Assembly: GCA_017311185.1 (NCBI GenBank)
Contig: JAESUZ010002871.1
Coordinates: 2,790,001 to 2,854,000, forward strand
Reading direction: 5' to 3'
From: Proteles cristata cristata
Lineage: Eukaryota; Chordata; Mammalia; Carnivora; Hyaenidae
DNA length: 64,000 nucleotides
Part shown: in pieces, positions 46,591 to 58,369 of the stretch
Layout of the letters: each line of letters begins with the position of its first letter
Position numbering within the stretch: position 1 is the stretch's first letter
Translations under genes and position numbers: made by a program
The notes under the pieces: model-generated
What the model saw: the letters and a program-made list of their open reading frames with translations, nothing else
Told to the model about the DNA's origin: nothing
Database searches by the model: none

Positions 46591-46696
46591 AAAAAGAACA
46601 ATTTTTAAAACTCAGGAGTAAAATCTAATAAATGACCCTCTAAACTGTTTCTATTTGGTGGCATAAAAATATAAAATAATGACTCTGATGACTTTA

Positions 46697-46906
46697 CTTT
46701 TTTAATGCTTATTTATTTTTGAGAAACAGAGAAGAGCACAAATGGGACAGAAGCAGAGAGAGAAGGAGACACGGAATCTGAAGCTGGGTCGGGGCTCTGA
46801 GCTGTTAGCTCAGAGCCTGATATGGGGCTTGAACTCAAAAACTGCAAGATAATTACCTGAGCCGAAGTTGGATGGTTAACCAACTGAGCCACCCAGGTGC
46901 CCCACT
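46697..46906 (-). mobile_element. Felid SINE
   Basis: Older minus-strand copy with the perfect duplication actctgatgacttta (46682-46696 and 46907-46921). Confidence 0.95.
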
Positions 46907-46921
46907 ACTCTGATGACTTTA

Positions 46922-47524
46922 AAACACAGTACTTTGAACATATATCTTCAGTGGAATCTTAAGGGCAGAAAGGCCCCAAAATATTAAACTATTTTCAATA
47001 ATATAAATTGGTGGCAGCAATGAACATTTTTCTATTAGATGTGTGTCCACTACAGAATAAATCAAATGTATATTATGACAGTGTCATTCACAACAGAGTT
47101 TTTTTGCATGTCTGGAAAGAGATGAACTAAAAACCATATATGAGAGTTCCTAACTGTGATTGCAATTATAATTATTAGCTTATGAGATTTTTTGTTCATT
47201 ATAACAAAAAAAAATCTTTCCTAGTTTGACTAGCGAAGAGCTAGGAAAAAAAATAGTGCAATATCAAAGAACAGCTCTAGGTTCCATGTGTGATCTCTAA
47301 ATGCTAGTTTATACCAAAAGGAGTCTGGATTCCCTGGAGAGATGCCTAATTATTCATCTGGGAAAATATGAGAAACCATGGAAACCCTGCAGTACAAAGA
47401 ATTTAATTTCTTCAACAAAATTTTGCTCAAAAATAAAATTGACAGAGCACGATTTTATACCTAAAATGATATTTGAGAGGCATATTAACCAATGACAATA
47501 CATGGATGTTAGTTGGTTTAATTT
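46922..47524. other. Unique DNA, no gene seen
   Basis: No repeat or gene recognised. Confidence 0.4.
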
Positions 47525-47541
47525 TAAACAAACTATTTTTT

Positions 47542-47574
47542 TTAATTTTTTTTTTAATATTTTTTATTTATTTC

Positions 47575-47610
<36 letters not shown>

Positions 47611-47779
47611 CGTGAGCAGGGGAGGGTCAGAGAGAGAGGGAGTCACAGACTGAAACAGGCTCCAGGCTCTGAGCTCGCAGTCAGCACAGAGCCCGACGCG
47701 GGGCTCGAACCCACAAACCGCGAGATCATGACCTAAGCAAAAGTCGGACGCTTAACCGACTAAGCCACCCAGGCGCCCC
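47542..47779 (-). mobile_element. Felid SINE, young subfamily
   Basis: Near-consensus minus-strand copy with an expanded GA run. The perfect 17-bp duplication taaacaaactatttttt lies at 47525-47541 and 47780-47796. The gagctcgcagtcagcac variant is private to this copy. Confidence 0.97.
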
Positions 47780-47796
47780 TAAACAAACTATTTTTT

Positions 47797-48256
47797 AAAG
47801 AAGGCTATAAAACAGGAAGATGTGAAAACTAACTAGTTATGATGGTAAAAAAATTATTATTACTTTTAAAAGGTGATAATGCAATTATGGTTATCATTCT
47901 GAAGATTACTTAGCTTACAGAAATCCATCTAGAAATATAAATAAAGTGCTCTGATGTCTGAGATAAACTTCTAAAACATCTTTGAAAATGGAGGGCAGAG
48001 TACACATTTAACAGTTAGATGAAATATGGCTGTGTTTTTTATTTGCTGAAGCTACCAATGAATTCATCACATTCTTTTTTTCTACTTTTGCATATGTTTG
48101 AAGTTTTATTTTAAAAAAAATTGACTTCTCCATAGACACTCAATCACCACGTACACTTACTTGGCTTACTTCCCTAGCATCACCACATCCCAAGCAGTTC
48201 TCCAGCTCCAATACACTCCAATACACTGGTTTAAAATACTCAATTTGTTCCAAATT
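47797..48256. other. Unique DNA, no gene seen
   Basis: No repeat or gene recognised. Confidence 0.4.
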
Positions 48257-48339
48257 GAGGGAGGGAGGGAGGGAGGGAGAAAGAGAGAGAGAGAGAGCGA
48301 GAGAGAGAGAGAGAGCGAGAGAGAGAGAGAGAGAGAAAG
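48257..48339. repeat. (GGGA)n(GA)n microsatellite
   Basis: Pure purine tract: GGGA units, then GA runs interrupted by two GC steps. The Glu/Arg-repeat frame across it (48161-48373) is an artefact of this repeat. Confidence 0.97.
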
Positions 48340-48639
48340 CTCATTTCAGTTCCTTTCTCCCTCTTTTTTCTGAGAATGCAACCACATCAGAGGCAGTCTA
48401 GCTTAAGACTACTGTATGCTGAGGAACTCTCCCTGAAGTTGCCAAATTTTGTTTCTAGCTGAGTTTTAATATTTCAATATGGGACAAAGTACTTGGAAGT
48501 CCACCAACTGAAGATCTTAATCTACATCTCTAAGTTAGCTATTATTAATAACAAAGCTTACAAATGTAACTTCATTTTTCTGACATCTTGCATGTGCTGT
48601 TTAATGGGTCCTAAATTTGTTTGGGAAACAGCTCTTTCA

Positions 48640-48760
48640 AACCTCATGCATCTTTGTTAAGTGTTGGAAAATTGGATAATTTGCCCAAGTCACACACTTA
48701 GACAAATGGCATGGCATAACTAGGTAGCTAGTTTCCATGCTCTTCCTCACGTCCCTAAAC
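48640..48760 (-). repeat. MIR SINE fragment
   Basis: Reversed MIR core: gaaaattggataatttgcccaag, tcacacacttagac, gtttccatgctcttcctcac. Confidence 0.6.
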
Positions 48761-48825
48761 TAAGAATCCTGGGAGTCTCATTTGCTATCCTTTACCACAT
48801 TATGGACCTGGCATTATTATTATAA

Positions 48826-48881
48826 TTTTTTAAATTTTTTAAATGTTTTATTTATTTCTGAGAGGGAGGGAGGGAGGGAGG

Positions 48882-48923
<42 letters not shown>

Positions 48924-49088
48924 ATGATCAGGGGAGGGTCAGAAAGAGAGGGAGACACAGAATCTGAAGCAGGCTCCAGGCTCTGAGCCATCAGCACAGA
49001 GCCCGATATGGAGCTTGAACCCATGAACCATGAGATCATGACCTGAGCCAAAGTCAGATGCTCAACCGACTGAGCCACCCAGGCACCC
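48826..49088 (-). mobile_element. Felid SINE with expanded GGGA/GA tract
   Basis: Minus-strand copy whose CT-rich body has expanded into GGGA and GA repeats (48859-48921). The head is complete (gagccacccaggcacccc). I could not find a clean target-site duplication. Confidence 0.93.
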
Positions 49089-50228
49089 CTGTGTAATATT
49101 GTAAAAGGCAGATCCTGTCTTTATCTTGAATTGTGAAAGTAAAATATGTAGTTTTCTACCATTTACAATGGTTACTTGAAGAAATTAGCAATAAAAATTC
49201 AAGTTGAAGTCAAATGTTGCAGCTTCTCAGTTTTTTTCCTACAGTTCACTAAATGAAATTGTATTTGAAAATGAGGGAGAGTCTATTTTGTGGACACCAG
49301 TAACCAACTCATCTTCTAGTGTTCTTGTGACTTTAGACTCAGAATCAAGCTTGTCAGAAAAGAAACCCATTTGGCAATTTTGCAGAATTGTCTCCATATG
49401 AAGTCCAATAGTGATAACACTTTTTGCCCTAAATAATATTCTTAAGATCATGGTATTACGTCAGATTCCTATCTCTAATGTTAGCATACAGGTTGAACAC
49501 ATTTCAGAAAAAGAAGTATTTTATAGAAGATTTTAGAGTTTAAAAAATGTAAATGTTATAAAAATAACAGTAACCTGATGGCAACTTCTTATTTAAGAGA
49601 AATTTATCCCATCAAATTCCAAACCTTAAAATTAATGAAACAACTCATAAGCATGCCTCTACATTCCAGGATTTACAGAAATGCCTTGTAACCCACTGCC
49701 CAGTAGTTGCAAATAATTTTGATAGCTTTTCTCTGACTTTGAAAACATAAGAAGAAATCAGGCATATGAATGGGGCACAAAAGGCTACCCTTACCCCCAC
49801 TCTGCACTGGCACATCACATACCCACCTACACTGCTTCTCTCAAGTTTTTCATCATTCTCTGAGGTGACAGAATGGAGGAGAGAAGGATGTTTTTAAGTT
49901 AAAAGAATTCCGTTTATAGCACTCACAGTTATTCTGAGAAAAGACTACATCCTCAAACACTATGTTTGTCTGTATATGAGGTAATCCAGTGTGCTGAAGA
50001 CCAATAATTCAAAGTTTTCTACATAGTAACAAATTGAGTTGAATGAAGTTACATGACCATCCACAAGGATTTTAAGATAACCAATCAACAAAAAAAACAA
50101 ACAAAAAACAAAACTAAGTTAATATTTTGTGATTTTAAAATTTTAGTCCATGTAAGTTTTGTTTTCAGTTATTCTGTACATTTAAATGAGGCAAAAATGA
50201 AAAAAAGATTATTCAGAGAAGTGGATTC
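49089..50228. other. Unique DNA, no gene seen
   Basis: Short antiparallel frames at 49.2-49.45 kb overlap and show no domain. Confidence 0.4.
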
Positions 50229-50230
50229 AG

Positions 50231-50440
50231 GTGGGTGCCTAGGTGGGTTCAGTCAGTTAAGCATCTGACTCTTGGTTTAGGCTCAGGTCATGATCTCATG
50301 GTCTGTGAGTCTGAGCCCCGTATTGGGCTCTGCACTGACAGTACGGAGCCTGCTTGAGCTTCTCACTCTCTTTCTCTCTCTGCCCCTCATGTGCGTATGT
50401 GCTCTCTCTCACGATAGATAAACTTAAAATAATTGTTCTA
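50231..50440 (+). mobile_element. Felid SINE
   Basis: Plus-strand, diverged copy (gtgggtgcctaggtgggttc head) with a short A-poor tail (gataaacttaaaataa). Confidence 0.92.
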
Positions 50441-51029
50441 AGAGAGGTCAGACTGAACAAAGTAGTATTCACAGATTCTAGAACTTTTTTCTTTTTCCTT
50501 CTTTAATCACATCTTCAGTTATATTTTATCTTTATCTGTATCATATTTATATCTGTATCCATCACTATAACTATCTAAGGATTGTTAACAAATAACATCC
50601 ATTTACCACCTATTATTAGCATTTTTAGGGAGACCTGAGGAAGAATAATTTCTACTTAATTCAAAGTATCTAAAAATATAAAAATTAAAAAAATAGTTAT
50701 TTGAGTCAATGGACTGTATAGTCAGTTGAAAGAGAAACAGACAGCAAATCCATAAATAATTCATCAGATGACTAAGGATTTTTTAGGGAAGAAAAAACCC
50801 TCAGTTCTCCTTCTGAAAAATGGTGTTAAATGTCTTTAGTAGAAAAATGGATTTTCTGTCCTATCCCTTTCTACTGGACTATCCCAATTTTCATGTAAAC
50901 ATGTTTCAATATTGTCCATCCTAAAGTAATATTCTTCTCCAATCCCTCTTGCTTCTTTAGCAACTTTCATGGTAGTTTCCAGCATAGGTGTTAATTCTAT
51001 CTCTAGAATTATGCAGAATCTACTTTCTG
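50441..51029. other. Unique DNA, no gene seen
   Basis: No repeat or gene recognised. Confidence 0.4.
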
Positions 51030-51215
51030 CATAATCATAAACAAATCTGTTAATGTATATTTGTTTCCTGACTTATAAAATAACAATAACAATAATAATA
51101 ATAACAATAATAATAATGCTTATATTTCCTATGGTTATTATGAGACTTTAAATTTCATACATGTAAAATATTTTAAAACAAAACCTAGACCTTAAGTGTT
51201 CAATACATGTTAGCT
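51030..51215 (+). repeat. MIR SINE with AAT/AAC microsatellite
   Basis: MIR order: tttgtttcctgacttataaaata, an AAT/AAC run at 51078-51117 in the 'aataataatag' position, ttcctatggttattatgaga, cctagaccttaagtgttcaata. Confidence 0.7.
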
Positions 51216-51324
51216 AGTATCCTGTATACACTTAGAAAAAAATTGTTGAGAAAACTTGCAATCCTCACTATCTCTATTGTTTTTCACTGTTGCTTCTCTC
51301 CACTACTCCATGCAACCATTTTCT

Positions 51325-51554
51325 TCTTTTTTTTTTTTTAACTTTTTAACATTTATTTATTTTTGAAAGACAGAGAGAGACAAAGCAGAAGCTGAAAAGA
51401 AGCACAGAGAGAGAGTGGCACAGAATCCAAAGCAGGCTCCAGGCTCTGAACTGTCAGCACAGAGGCCAAGGCGGGACTCGAACCCACAAACCACAAAATC
51501 ATGACCTGAGCTGAAGTTGGATGCTTAACCCACTAAGCCACCTAGGCACCCCTC
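51325..51554 (-). mobile_element. Felid SINE
   Basis: Minus-strand copy with the perfect duplication tgcaaccattttct (51311-51324 and 51555-51568). Confidence 0.95.
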
Positions 51555-51735
51555 TGCAACCATTTTCTAAGTCACCAATGTTACGAACTCAAATGAATGC
51601 TTGTCTTTTCACCTATCCTGTATCTTTCTCAATGTTTACACAGAGTCCTTACTAAATATCTGTTGACTGACTGCTTGGATGCATTATTTAATTACTTAAA
51701 ATTGTATGGAAAAATAAAATAAATACAAATATATT

Positions 51736-52091
51736 TGTTATGGTCTGAATGTATGTGTCCCTCTGAAAGTCATATGCTGAAATCATAATGCCCAGTATGA
51801 TGATATTTAGGAGACAGAGCATTTGGAAGGTATTTAGGTCATTAGGGTGAGGCTCTCATGAATGGGATTAAGGCCCTTAAAAGAGAGATACTACAAAAAT
51901 GTCTAGCCCCTTCAGCCATGTGAAGATACAATGAGAAGTCAGTGTCCCAGAAGAGAATCCTCATCTGATCATGCTAGTACTCCGATCTCAGCCTTCAAGC
52001 CTCCACAATTGTGAAAAACGTATTTTATTATGCTTATAAGCTACTCACTCTGTATTCTTTTGCTATAGCAGCCGGAATGGATTAAAGAAAT
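51736..52091 (+). mobile_element. ERVL-MaLR element, 5' LTR
   Basis: The LTR starts tgttatggtctgaatg and has gtgtccctctgaaagtcatatg, catgaatgggattaagg and cttagccccttcagccatgtg-like blocks. It ends near ctatagcagccggaatggat. The same-strand partner LTR lies at 53.72 kb with matching internal sequence between. MaLR elements are ancient and depended on other elements for movement. Confidence 0.85.
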
Positions 52092-53719
52092 CAGTGCTGG
52101 GAAGTGAAGGAGGTGCTGTAACAAATCCCTAAACCTGTGGAAGAAGCTTTGAATTGGGTAATGGATAGAGGCTGGAAGAGTGTTGAGGTTTATACTAGCA
52201 AAAGCCTACACTGCCATGAATGAACCATTAAAAGCAAGTCTGGTGAGGATTCAGAAAGAGAAGAACACTGTAGAGAGAGCTTTAGTTTTGTTAGAGAATA
52301 TCTAAGTGATGGTAAATAGTATGTTGGTAGAAATATGGATGGTAAAGAGCATTCTAAAGAAGTCTCAGATGGAAATGAGGAACATGTTATTGAATAATGG
52401 AGGAAAAGCCACCTTGTTATAAAGCAGCAAAGAATTCAGCTGGATTGTGTTTGTGTGCTAGTGTTTCATGGAACATATAACTTGTTGGTGATAAAATTGA
52501 ATATTTGGCTGAAACTATTCCTTTTTTCTTTATAATTTTAATAAAAATTATATATATTTAAGATATGCAACATGATGATTTGACTACATATATATAGTGA
52601 AATGATCACTCCAGTCAAGCTAATTAACATATTTCATTACAAAGGTATGGTTATTTCTAAGCAAAGTGCTGAAGGTGTGCCTAGTCTTTTCTTGAATGTT
52701 TACAGTAAAATAAGAAAAAAATGACTTAAAGATGGAATTGTTAATCAAAAGGGAAGCAAACTTAAAAATTTTGAAGATTCTTAGCCTATCCATATATAAA
52801 AAGTGCAAAAGCATATTCTGAAATGAACACTAATGGTGTGACCAAAGGACCTTCTGGTAAAGAGTTTAGTATAGGTATGAACCAAAAACTCAATTATCCT
52901 CCCCAACAGGGAAACAGCCAATTTGAACTGAAGGTGAAGGAGACTGAAATAAATTAAGAACATTGTCGGACTTCATAGATTTTACAATCTGGGACACAGA
53001 GCTATTACTGATGTAGAACATGTGATATTCTTCAAGACAAGGGAAGAAGGACCCCAAAGATGATTCAGAGATCATCAAGGTTGCATCATCAGGTTCAGAA
53101 GGGAGGCTACCCCTGGGTTTCAGCAGTCTAGATGACCCATGACCAGATCCATGGGTGTAGTGCTGCCCAAAGTGTTAGGGATGGACTGTTGCTCAGTAAA
53201 GGATGAAGTGTGTTACCTCCATCTAGATTTAAAAGAATGGAGCCTCCTGGAACCATAAACTTGCAACCCAGACTGACAGACCACCTGCCTGTGATAGGAG
53301 TTCAGGAAAACCATAGTCAGGCAACACTAAGCTTTGAAAGCTGTCACATGACCTGTGCTCAGCAAAGCCACAAAGGCAGGGATACCCTTAAGGTATTGAT
53401 CTTGCTCTAAATCTGTTACTTTTTTTTTTCCTTTTCTGTTTATTCCTTTTGGAATGGAAATATATATCCTATGCCTGTTGCACCATTATATTTTGGAGGA
53501 ATATAATATATTTGATTTCATAGGTTCACAGCTAGAGAGCAATTTGCCTCAAGATGAATTGTCTCACCCATATCTGAGTTGTATATTTAGATGTGACTTT
53601 GGGCTTTGGACTTAGCCTTTTGAGATAAAATAAGTGAACATTTTTAGGACTATTCAGGTGAAATGAATGTATTTTGCATACAAGATGGACATGAATTTGA
53701 GGAGGGGGCAGAATAGAAT
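52092..53719 (+). mobile_element. ERVL-MaLR internal region, degenerate
   Basis: The internal sequence resembles MaLR internal regions, for example ttgaattgggtaatggatagagg (52151), gaaatatggatggtaaagag (52329), tctcagatggaaatgagg (52363) and the 3' piece gacatgaatttgaggagggg (53689). A minus-strand LINE-1 scrap interrupts it at about 52520-52658. Afterwards the internal sequence resumes at aagcaaagtgctgaaggtg. No long frame remains. No envelope or polymerase-like region is visible, as is usual for MaLR. Confidence 0.75.
52520..52658 (-). mobile_element. LINE-1 3'-end scrap inside the MaLR element
   Basis: Read on the minus strand, it has the classical L1M terminal blocks: gaaatatgttaattagcttg, gatcatttcactatatatatg and a terminal aaatatatataatttttatt. 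Only the last 140 bp or so of the element was inserted. Confidence 0.8.
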
Positions 53720-54080
53720 GCTACGATCTGAATATATTCCTCCCAAATTCATATGCTGAAATTTTTACGCCCAATGTGATAGTATTAGGAGGCAGGGCTT
53801 TTCGGAGTTGCTATTCCTTTGGGAGGACCAAGCCCTCATAAATGGGATTAATTCTCCAAATTAAAAAAATAAGAAGAAGAAGAAAAAAAGAAAAGGAACC
53901 CATGGAGTGCTCTAGCCCCTTTTGCCATTTAAAGAAATATGGCCCAGATGAGGGCTGTCATCTGACCACACAAGCACCTGATCTTGGATTTCCAACCCCC
54001 AGAATTGTGAGAAATAAATTTGTGTTGTTTATAAACTGTCTAGTCTGTGGTATTATGTTATAGCAGCTCAAACAAAGACA
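53720..54080 (+). mobile_element. ERVL-MaLR element, 3' LTR
   Basis: It starts tgctacgatctgaatatatt and has catatgctgaaatttttacg, ttaggaggcagggcttttcgg, cataaatgggattaattc and gaattgtgagaaataaatttg. It ends ttatagcagctcaaacaaagaca. An A-rich run (53863-53895) has expanded in the middle. The 5-bp target duplication is not evident. Confidence 0.85.
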
Positions 54081-56717
54081 TTTGTTTACTCATTTTTTAA
54101 GATCCAGTTCTTTTATTTGGATAGAATAAAAAGGAACAGGATCATAACAATTTTAAGAACAAAGTTTTTTTGGTCCTTTGCAAAAGCAGAATTTTATTGT
54201 TAATTTTATAATTCTTTCTCCTCCAACCTTCTCTCCTTACTCAGCTTCCTCCAAAGGTGTTCATTCCCACTAATTACACAATGCTTTGATTGTTTTTACT
54301 CAGGTCCTACAGAAAAAAACAATTTTCTCTAGACTTTATTCTCTAACTACTTATTTAACTTTAGATTCACTAGAAACTGTGCTATGGGCTTAGACAGATG
54401 GCTGAACAAGACAGATCTCTGCCCTAAAGTGGGTCCCAGTATAGGTCAGAAGATAAATATGCAAACAAATATTTGTAATATAATGTGGCCAGGTGCTTCA
54501 TGAAGATAGGGACTTTGTCTGCCCTCTTCACTGAGTTATTCCTGGCACATAATCTTAGAATAGATGTCATATAATATTCTAGTAGTGGTATACACCTGTT
54601 TGTCTGAGCAATAGTCTGTAAAACTCAGCTGGAAATGGGAACTTTATGAGCTTTTGAGTCCAAATGCCCTAGGACTTGAACCTCATATATATTTCATGTG
54701 AGTCCTGTGCTGTGAGAGGTCTATGCCTTATTAGATATTTTGGCTTTTTAAAATATCTTTCTCCATGACTACTTGTGCATCTTCTAGAAGGCATTTGAAA
54801 ATCCTGTGCAGAGGAGGCAATGTGATCAATCTGAGGGATCTTATCACATGGTTGAAACCAATCTGGTGTGATTTCAAAAGGGCATGAGGAAAATCTCAAA
54901 AACAAACAAAAAATTTTCCCTCTAGGCTTGCTGATGCCAGAAATCTCACCCTCTGAGATTTATTCTTTTGGATGAAAGCTTTTAGCTCATTGAAGTGTAA
55001 ATACCCCCAGGAGAGGAAGCATATTAAATTATCAAACATTTAACAACTCCCTGTAATTGCTTTGATCAGATTCATTCCTGAGAACACATATTGATCAGAA
55101 GAAGCTGGTGAAAGTGCTGGGATATTTGGCCTAGAGAGACACCACTAGAAAGGAAAAAAAAAAAAAAGGGCTAAGACAGAGGATGTCCAAGACAGCCAGC
55201 TGGGAAGTTGTCCCTGCCAAGTGGTTCTGCTGTTGCCTGCAAGCTAGCTTTTCCAGCCTGATGGGACAGGGGTAACATCTGTGTTGGGGCTGTCAGAGTC
55301 CCACCGGTACAGACAATCTAGTTGATTAGAAGTGAATTTGTAAATACAGAGAAAAGCAACTGGCACTTGGAGCCACCGGAGATTAGCAGCAGTAATGAAA
55401 CAGGCAAAGACTTGCCTGAACACTACTTTCATTGGTGGCACAAAACAGTCACTCAAAACAGCTTAAAAGCACTAACTGCTCACCAAAAACAACCAAAATA
55501 ATAGAGTTCAGTTTATAATATGAAGTTTTCGTGATATGTCTGAAAACAAAAGTTAGTCTAATAAGGTATTTGATATATGGTAATGACGTCCTGATTTATT
55601 TGAGATAAATAAATCTGGCAGGGATAAAGCAAGCAGCTTCAGCCAATGTCAAACATAAACAATCACATACTCTGGGGGAAATATAAAATAAATCATAGTT
55701 TTATGCAAATAGAGACCCTTATTTCAAAATAAGTTCCATAGTGATTAGTTCAGCAAAGCCAAAAAAAGACTTATTAGCACCATCACCACACCACTATTTG
55801 GCATTTCTTATTATTAACTTTAAATTTTTAGCTCTAGATTTTATATAGGGCCTTTATGTTCTTATATGCTGCATTGATTCTGCAGGTGGGCGAGTAAGAG
55901 TGAAGACAGAACCTTAAGTTCACGGTTTGTTTCCTTATAAGTCAAAAGGGAGCTATAAACTAGGTGTTTTCTTTCACCTCTATTTATCTATGATGCATGA
56001 GTTAAGCATTTGGAAACATAGTTATGATTTTCTCAACTTCACGTTCCACCTACATTCCTTCCCCTCTTTTTGTAGCATCCTACTTTTTTCCCCTTAATTT
56101 GAGATGTAATATAAAATTGACATTTTCAAATTTCCCAGTAAGTAAACTGCATCCACATTCCAGGTAGACAAATCTGGAACTCCCTGAGTATCATTAAAGG
56201 CACTACCATTTTTATCACTAAATCCACTAAAATATGCATATATATGAGTATATTTAGTATAATTATATAAACAATACTATCTATATATAATTCAATGCTT
56301 AATTGTAATTATACCATGTACATAATAATTAAAGCCTCTTATATTTTATTTACTTATATATCAGAGAAGGAAGAAATACATTCTAATGAGTTAAAATGTA
56401 GGCACCACTTTTCTAGAAGATTTCTTAATATGGTTTCTAGCCGTCAGTCATTTACAAGCTGCCAAATGATTGTTGCTATAGCTGAAAAGCTCCTATATTA
56501 CTATTTGCTTCTTATGTTTCTTTAAAACAATTTAAGACCAACACTGCTACCAACTCTTAGTTTGTCCTAAGCAAAAAAGCCTCGAAAAATCATAACTTTG
56601 GCTCTAAGTTCTATCAAACCACACCAAAATAAATTTGGAATTAAAACAAATAAAACAAAAATTTATCCAAAATTATCTCATGCATGGGGAAACACAAAAG
56701 CAGTTTAGTATATGAAT
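54081..56717. other. Mostly unique DNA with L2 fragments
   Basis: It contains short L2-like pieces at about 54370-54490 (reversed) and 54490-54580 (forward terminal block). Otherwise no gene or repeat is recognised. Frames at 54.67-54.9 kb and 55.24-55.46 kb (minus) have no domains. Confidence 0.4.
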
Positions 56718-56905
56718 TAATTAAGAGCATGGAGTTTGGTTAATTTGGACCCTACTGCTTAGCTGTGTGCTTCTCTACTCCTCAGTTTCCTCACTAGTGA
56801 AATAATGATAAAATTATCTAACATACAGGGTTCTTGTAAGAGTTAAGATAACATGTATAAAAATTGAGGGTAGTTTCACATAGTACGTGATACATACGTT
56901 TTTAT
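56718..56905 (+). repeat. MIR SINE
   Basis: MIR order is clear: taagagcatggagtttgg, cttagctgtgtgcttctctactcctcagtttcctcac, acatacagggttcttgtaagagtt, catagtacgtgatacat. Confidence 0.8.
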
Positions 56906-57139
56906 GCTAATATTTACTGTATATGAAGTAATCTTGGGTGTTTGCATTCCCTGATTTTTTCCCATGCGAACATTGCTTCGATAATAGCTGTTATGTTTAG
57001 ACTGAAGTCCAGATTATTTGATTCAAACCCAAGCCCCCATCAGAGTTGCTAAAGGTTCTAAATAATTCTAAATCTTTTTCTGAGCAGTATATTTCCTGGG
57101 AGAATCTAATGTATTGTTCTGAGCATACATTAATCAATT

Positions 57140-57370
57140 CAAACTTTAATTCAAATATTTACTGAGTGGCTACTGTGCACAGCACAGAAGATATTAAGGG
57201 GATACAAAGATGAGTCAGGCAGAGTTCTTCCTTGGGAGAGTTAACAAATAACATCTACACAATTAATAAGTGACAAGAGAGGTCTATACCATATGATGCT
57301 GCCTCTGGAGTTCCGTGAGATGTTAGGCGATTCCCAGCTTAGGGGAGCTGAAAAGTATTTGATCAGAGAG
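57140..57370 (-). repeat. L2 LINE fragment
   Basis: On the plus strand it resembles reversed L2: tttactgagtggctactgtgcacagc, gatattaaggggatacaaagatgagtcag, then ataagtgacaagagaggtc. Confidence 0.55.
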
Positions 57371-57559
57371 CTTAAAGGTGCCAGGAACTCTGCAAAAACA
57401 CTTCAAGTGCATTCCTCATTGACTTCTGACCATATGCCTACAAATTTTCCTTTTTTTTGCAAAAGTACTAACTGAAATGTAAATAGTAAAGTGAAGTTTG
57501 GTTCCAGATTCAACACTATAGCATGTTATTACATTTATGTTATTTAAGTATCTGTTATA

Positions 57560-57779
57560 GGGGCACCTGGGTGGCTCAGTTGATTAAGTGTCTGACTTCG
57601 GCTCAGGTCATGATCTCATGATTTGTGGGTTTGAGCCCCGCGTTGGGCTCTGTGCTGACAACTCAGAGCCTGGAGCCTGTTTCGGATTCTGTGTCTCCCC
57701 CATCTCTGACCCTCCCTTGCTCAAACCCTGTCTCTCTCTCTCTCAATAAACATTAAAAAATTTTTAAAAATTTATAAAA
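57560..57779 (+). mobile_element. Felid SINE
   Basis: Plus-strand, well-preserved copy of the older type (gacaactcagagcctggagcctg). The only flanking repeat I can see is tgttata (57553-57559 and 57780-57786). Confidence 0.94.
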
Positions 57780-57786
57780 TGTTATA

Positions 57787-58369
57787 AAAAAAGAAAAAGC
57801 TCTATGTAGGGCTTAGTATTACTGTTTCAGTTATGTTCCATTTCGCTTGCTGGCTTGTCATTTGAATGCTATTTACTCTAGTAATTTATTTCTTTAGAAA
57901 ATTACATGGCATATTGGTGTCCCATGAGAGTTGGCACAGCTTCCAAAATTACTTAGCCTCTTCCCCCTGAAGCAGCTTATACATTAGGAGAATGAATTTA
58001 ATTAAATGCAGAATAATTATATTTCTGAATATTTAAAGCATAATTCAAAATAACCAAAATGAATATTCTTATTCTTAGCCTAAATAATACCCCTTAAAAT
58101 TTACATTCCCTGGTCTTTTAAATGCTGGTTCTTTGTACATCTTCATCCACTGGACACTTTCAGTTGATTAGGAAAGAGGTGCTTCTGCACAGGCTTTTTA
58201 GTTCTGGTGTAAAGATGACACAATTACCCAGTGTTTGCCAAATACATGCGGCTCTGAAGTAGTTGGAGACATTGTTATACAGAATGATTTGGGGTGATGG
58301 AATTGTCTCCATACTGTCAAAATCTGTTCCAACGTAATCTCTTTTTTTCTTTTCCTATTGTAACTACAG
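57787..58369. other. Unique DNA, no gene seen
   Basis: It leads into a pyrimidine-rich stretch (58341-58358) that ends in a splice-acceptor-like ag. Confidence 0.4.

Larger units (their letters stand above)
46106..46607. repeat. Triple 17-bp direct repeat framing two SINEs
   Basis: aaaaagaacaattttta occurs at about 46106-46122, 46358-46374 and 46591-46607. One SINE lies between copies 1 and 2, and another between copies 2 and 3. Confidence 0.93.

Noticed and set aside
45289..47779. Regularly spaced similar repeats that might suggest a CRISPR-like or satellite array
   Set aside because: Each unit is an individually inserted SINE with its own target duplication (two share one). Spacing is irregular, and the host is a mammal.
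48161..48967. Glu/Arg/Gly-repeat frames resembling charged repeat proteins
   Set aside because: They are translations of GGGA/GA microsatellites, one of them inside a SINE.
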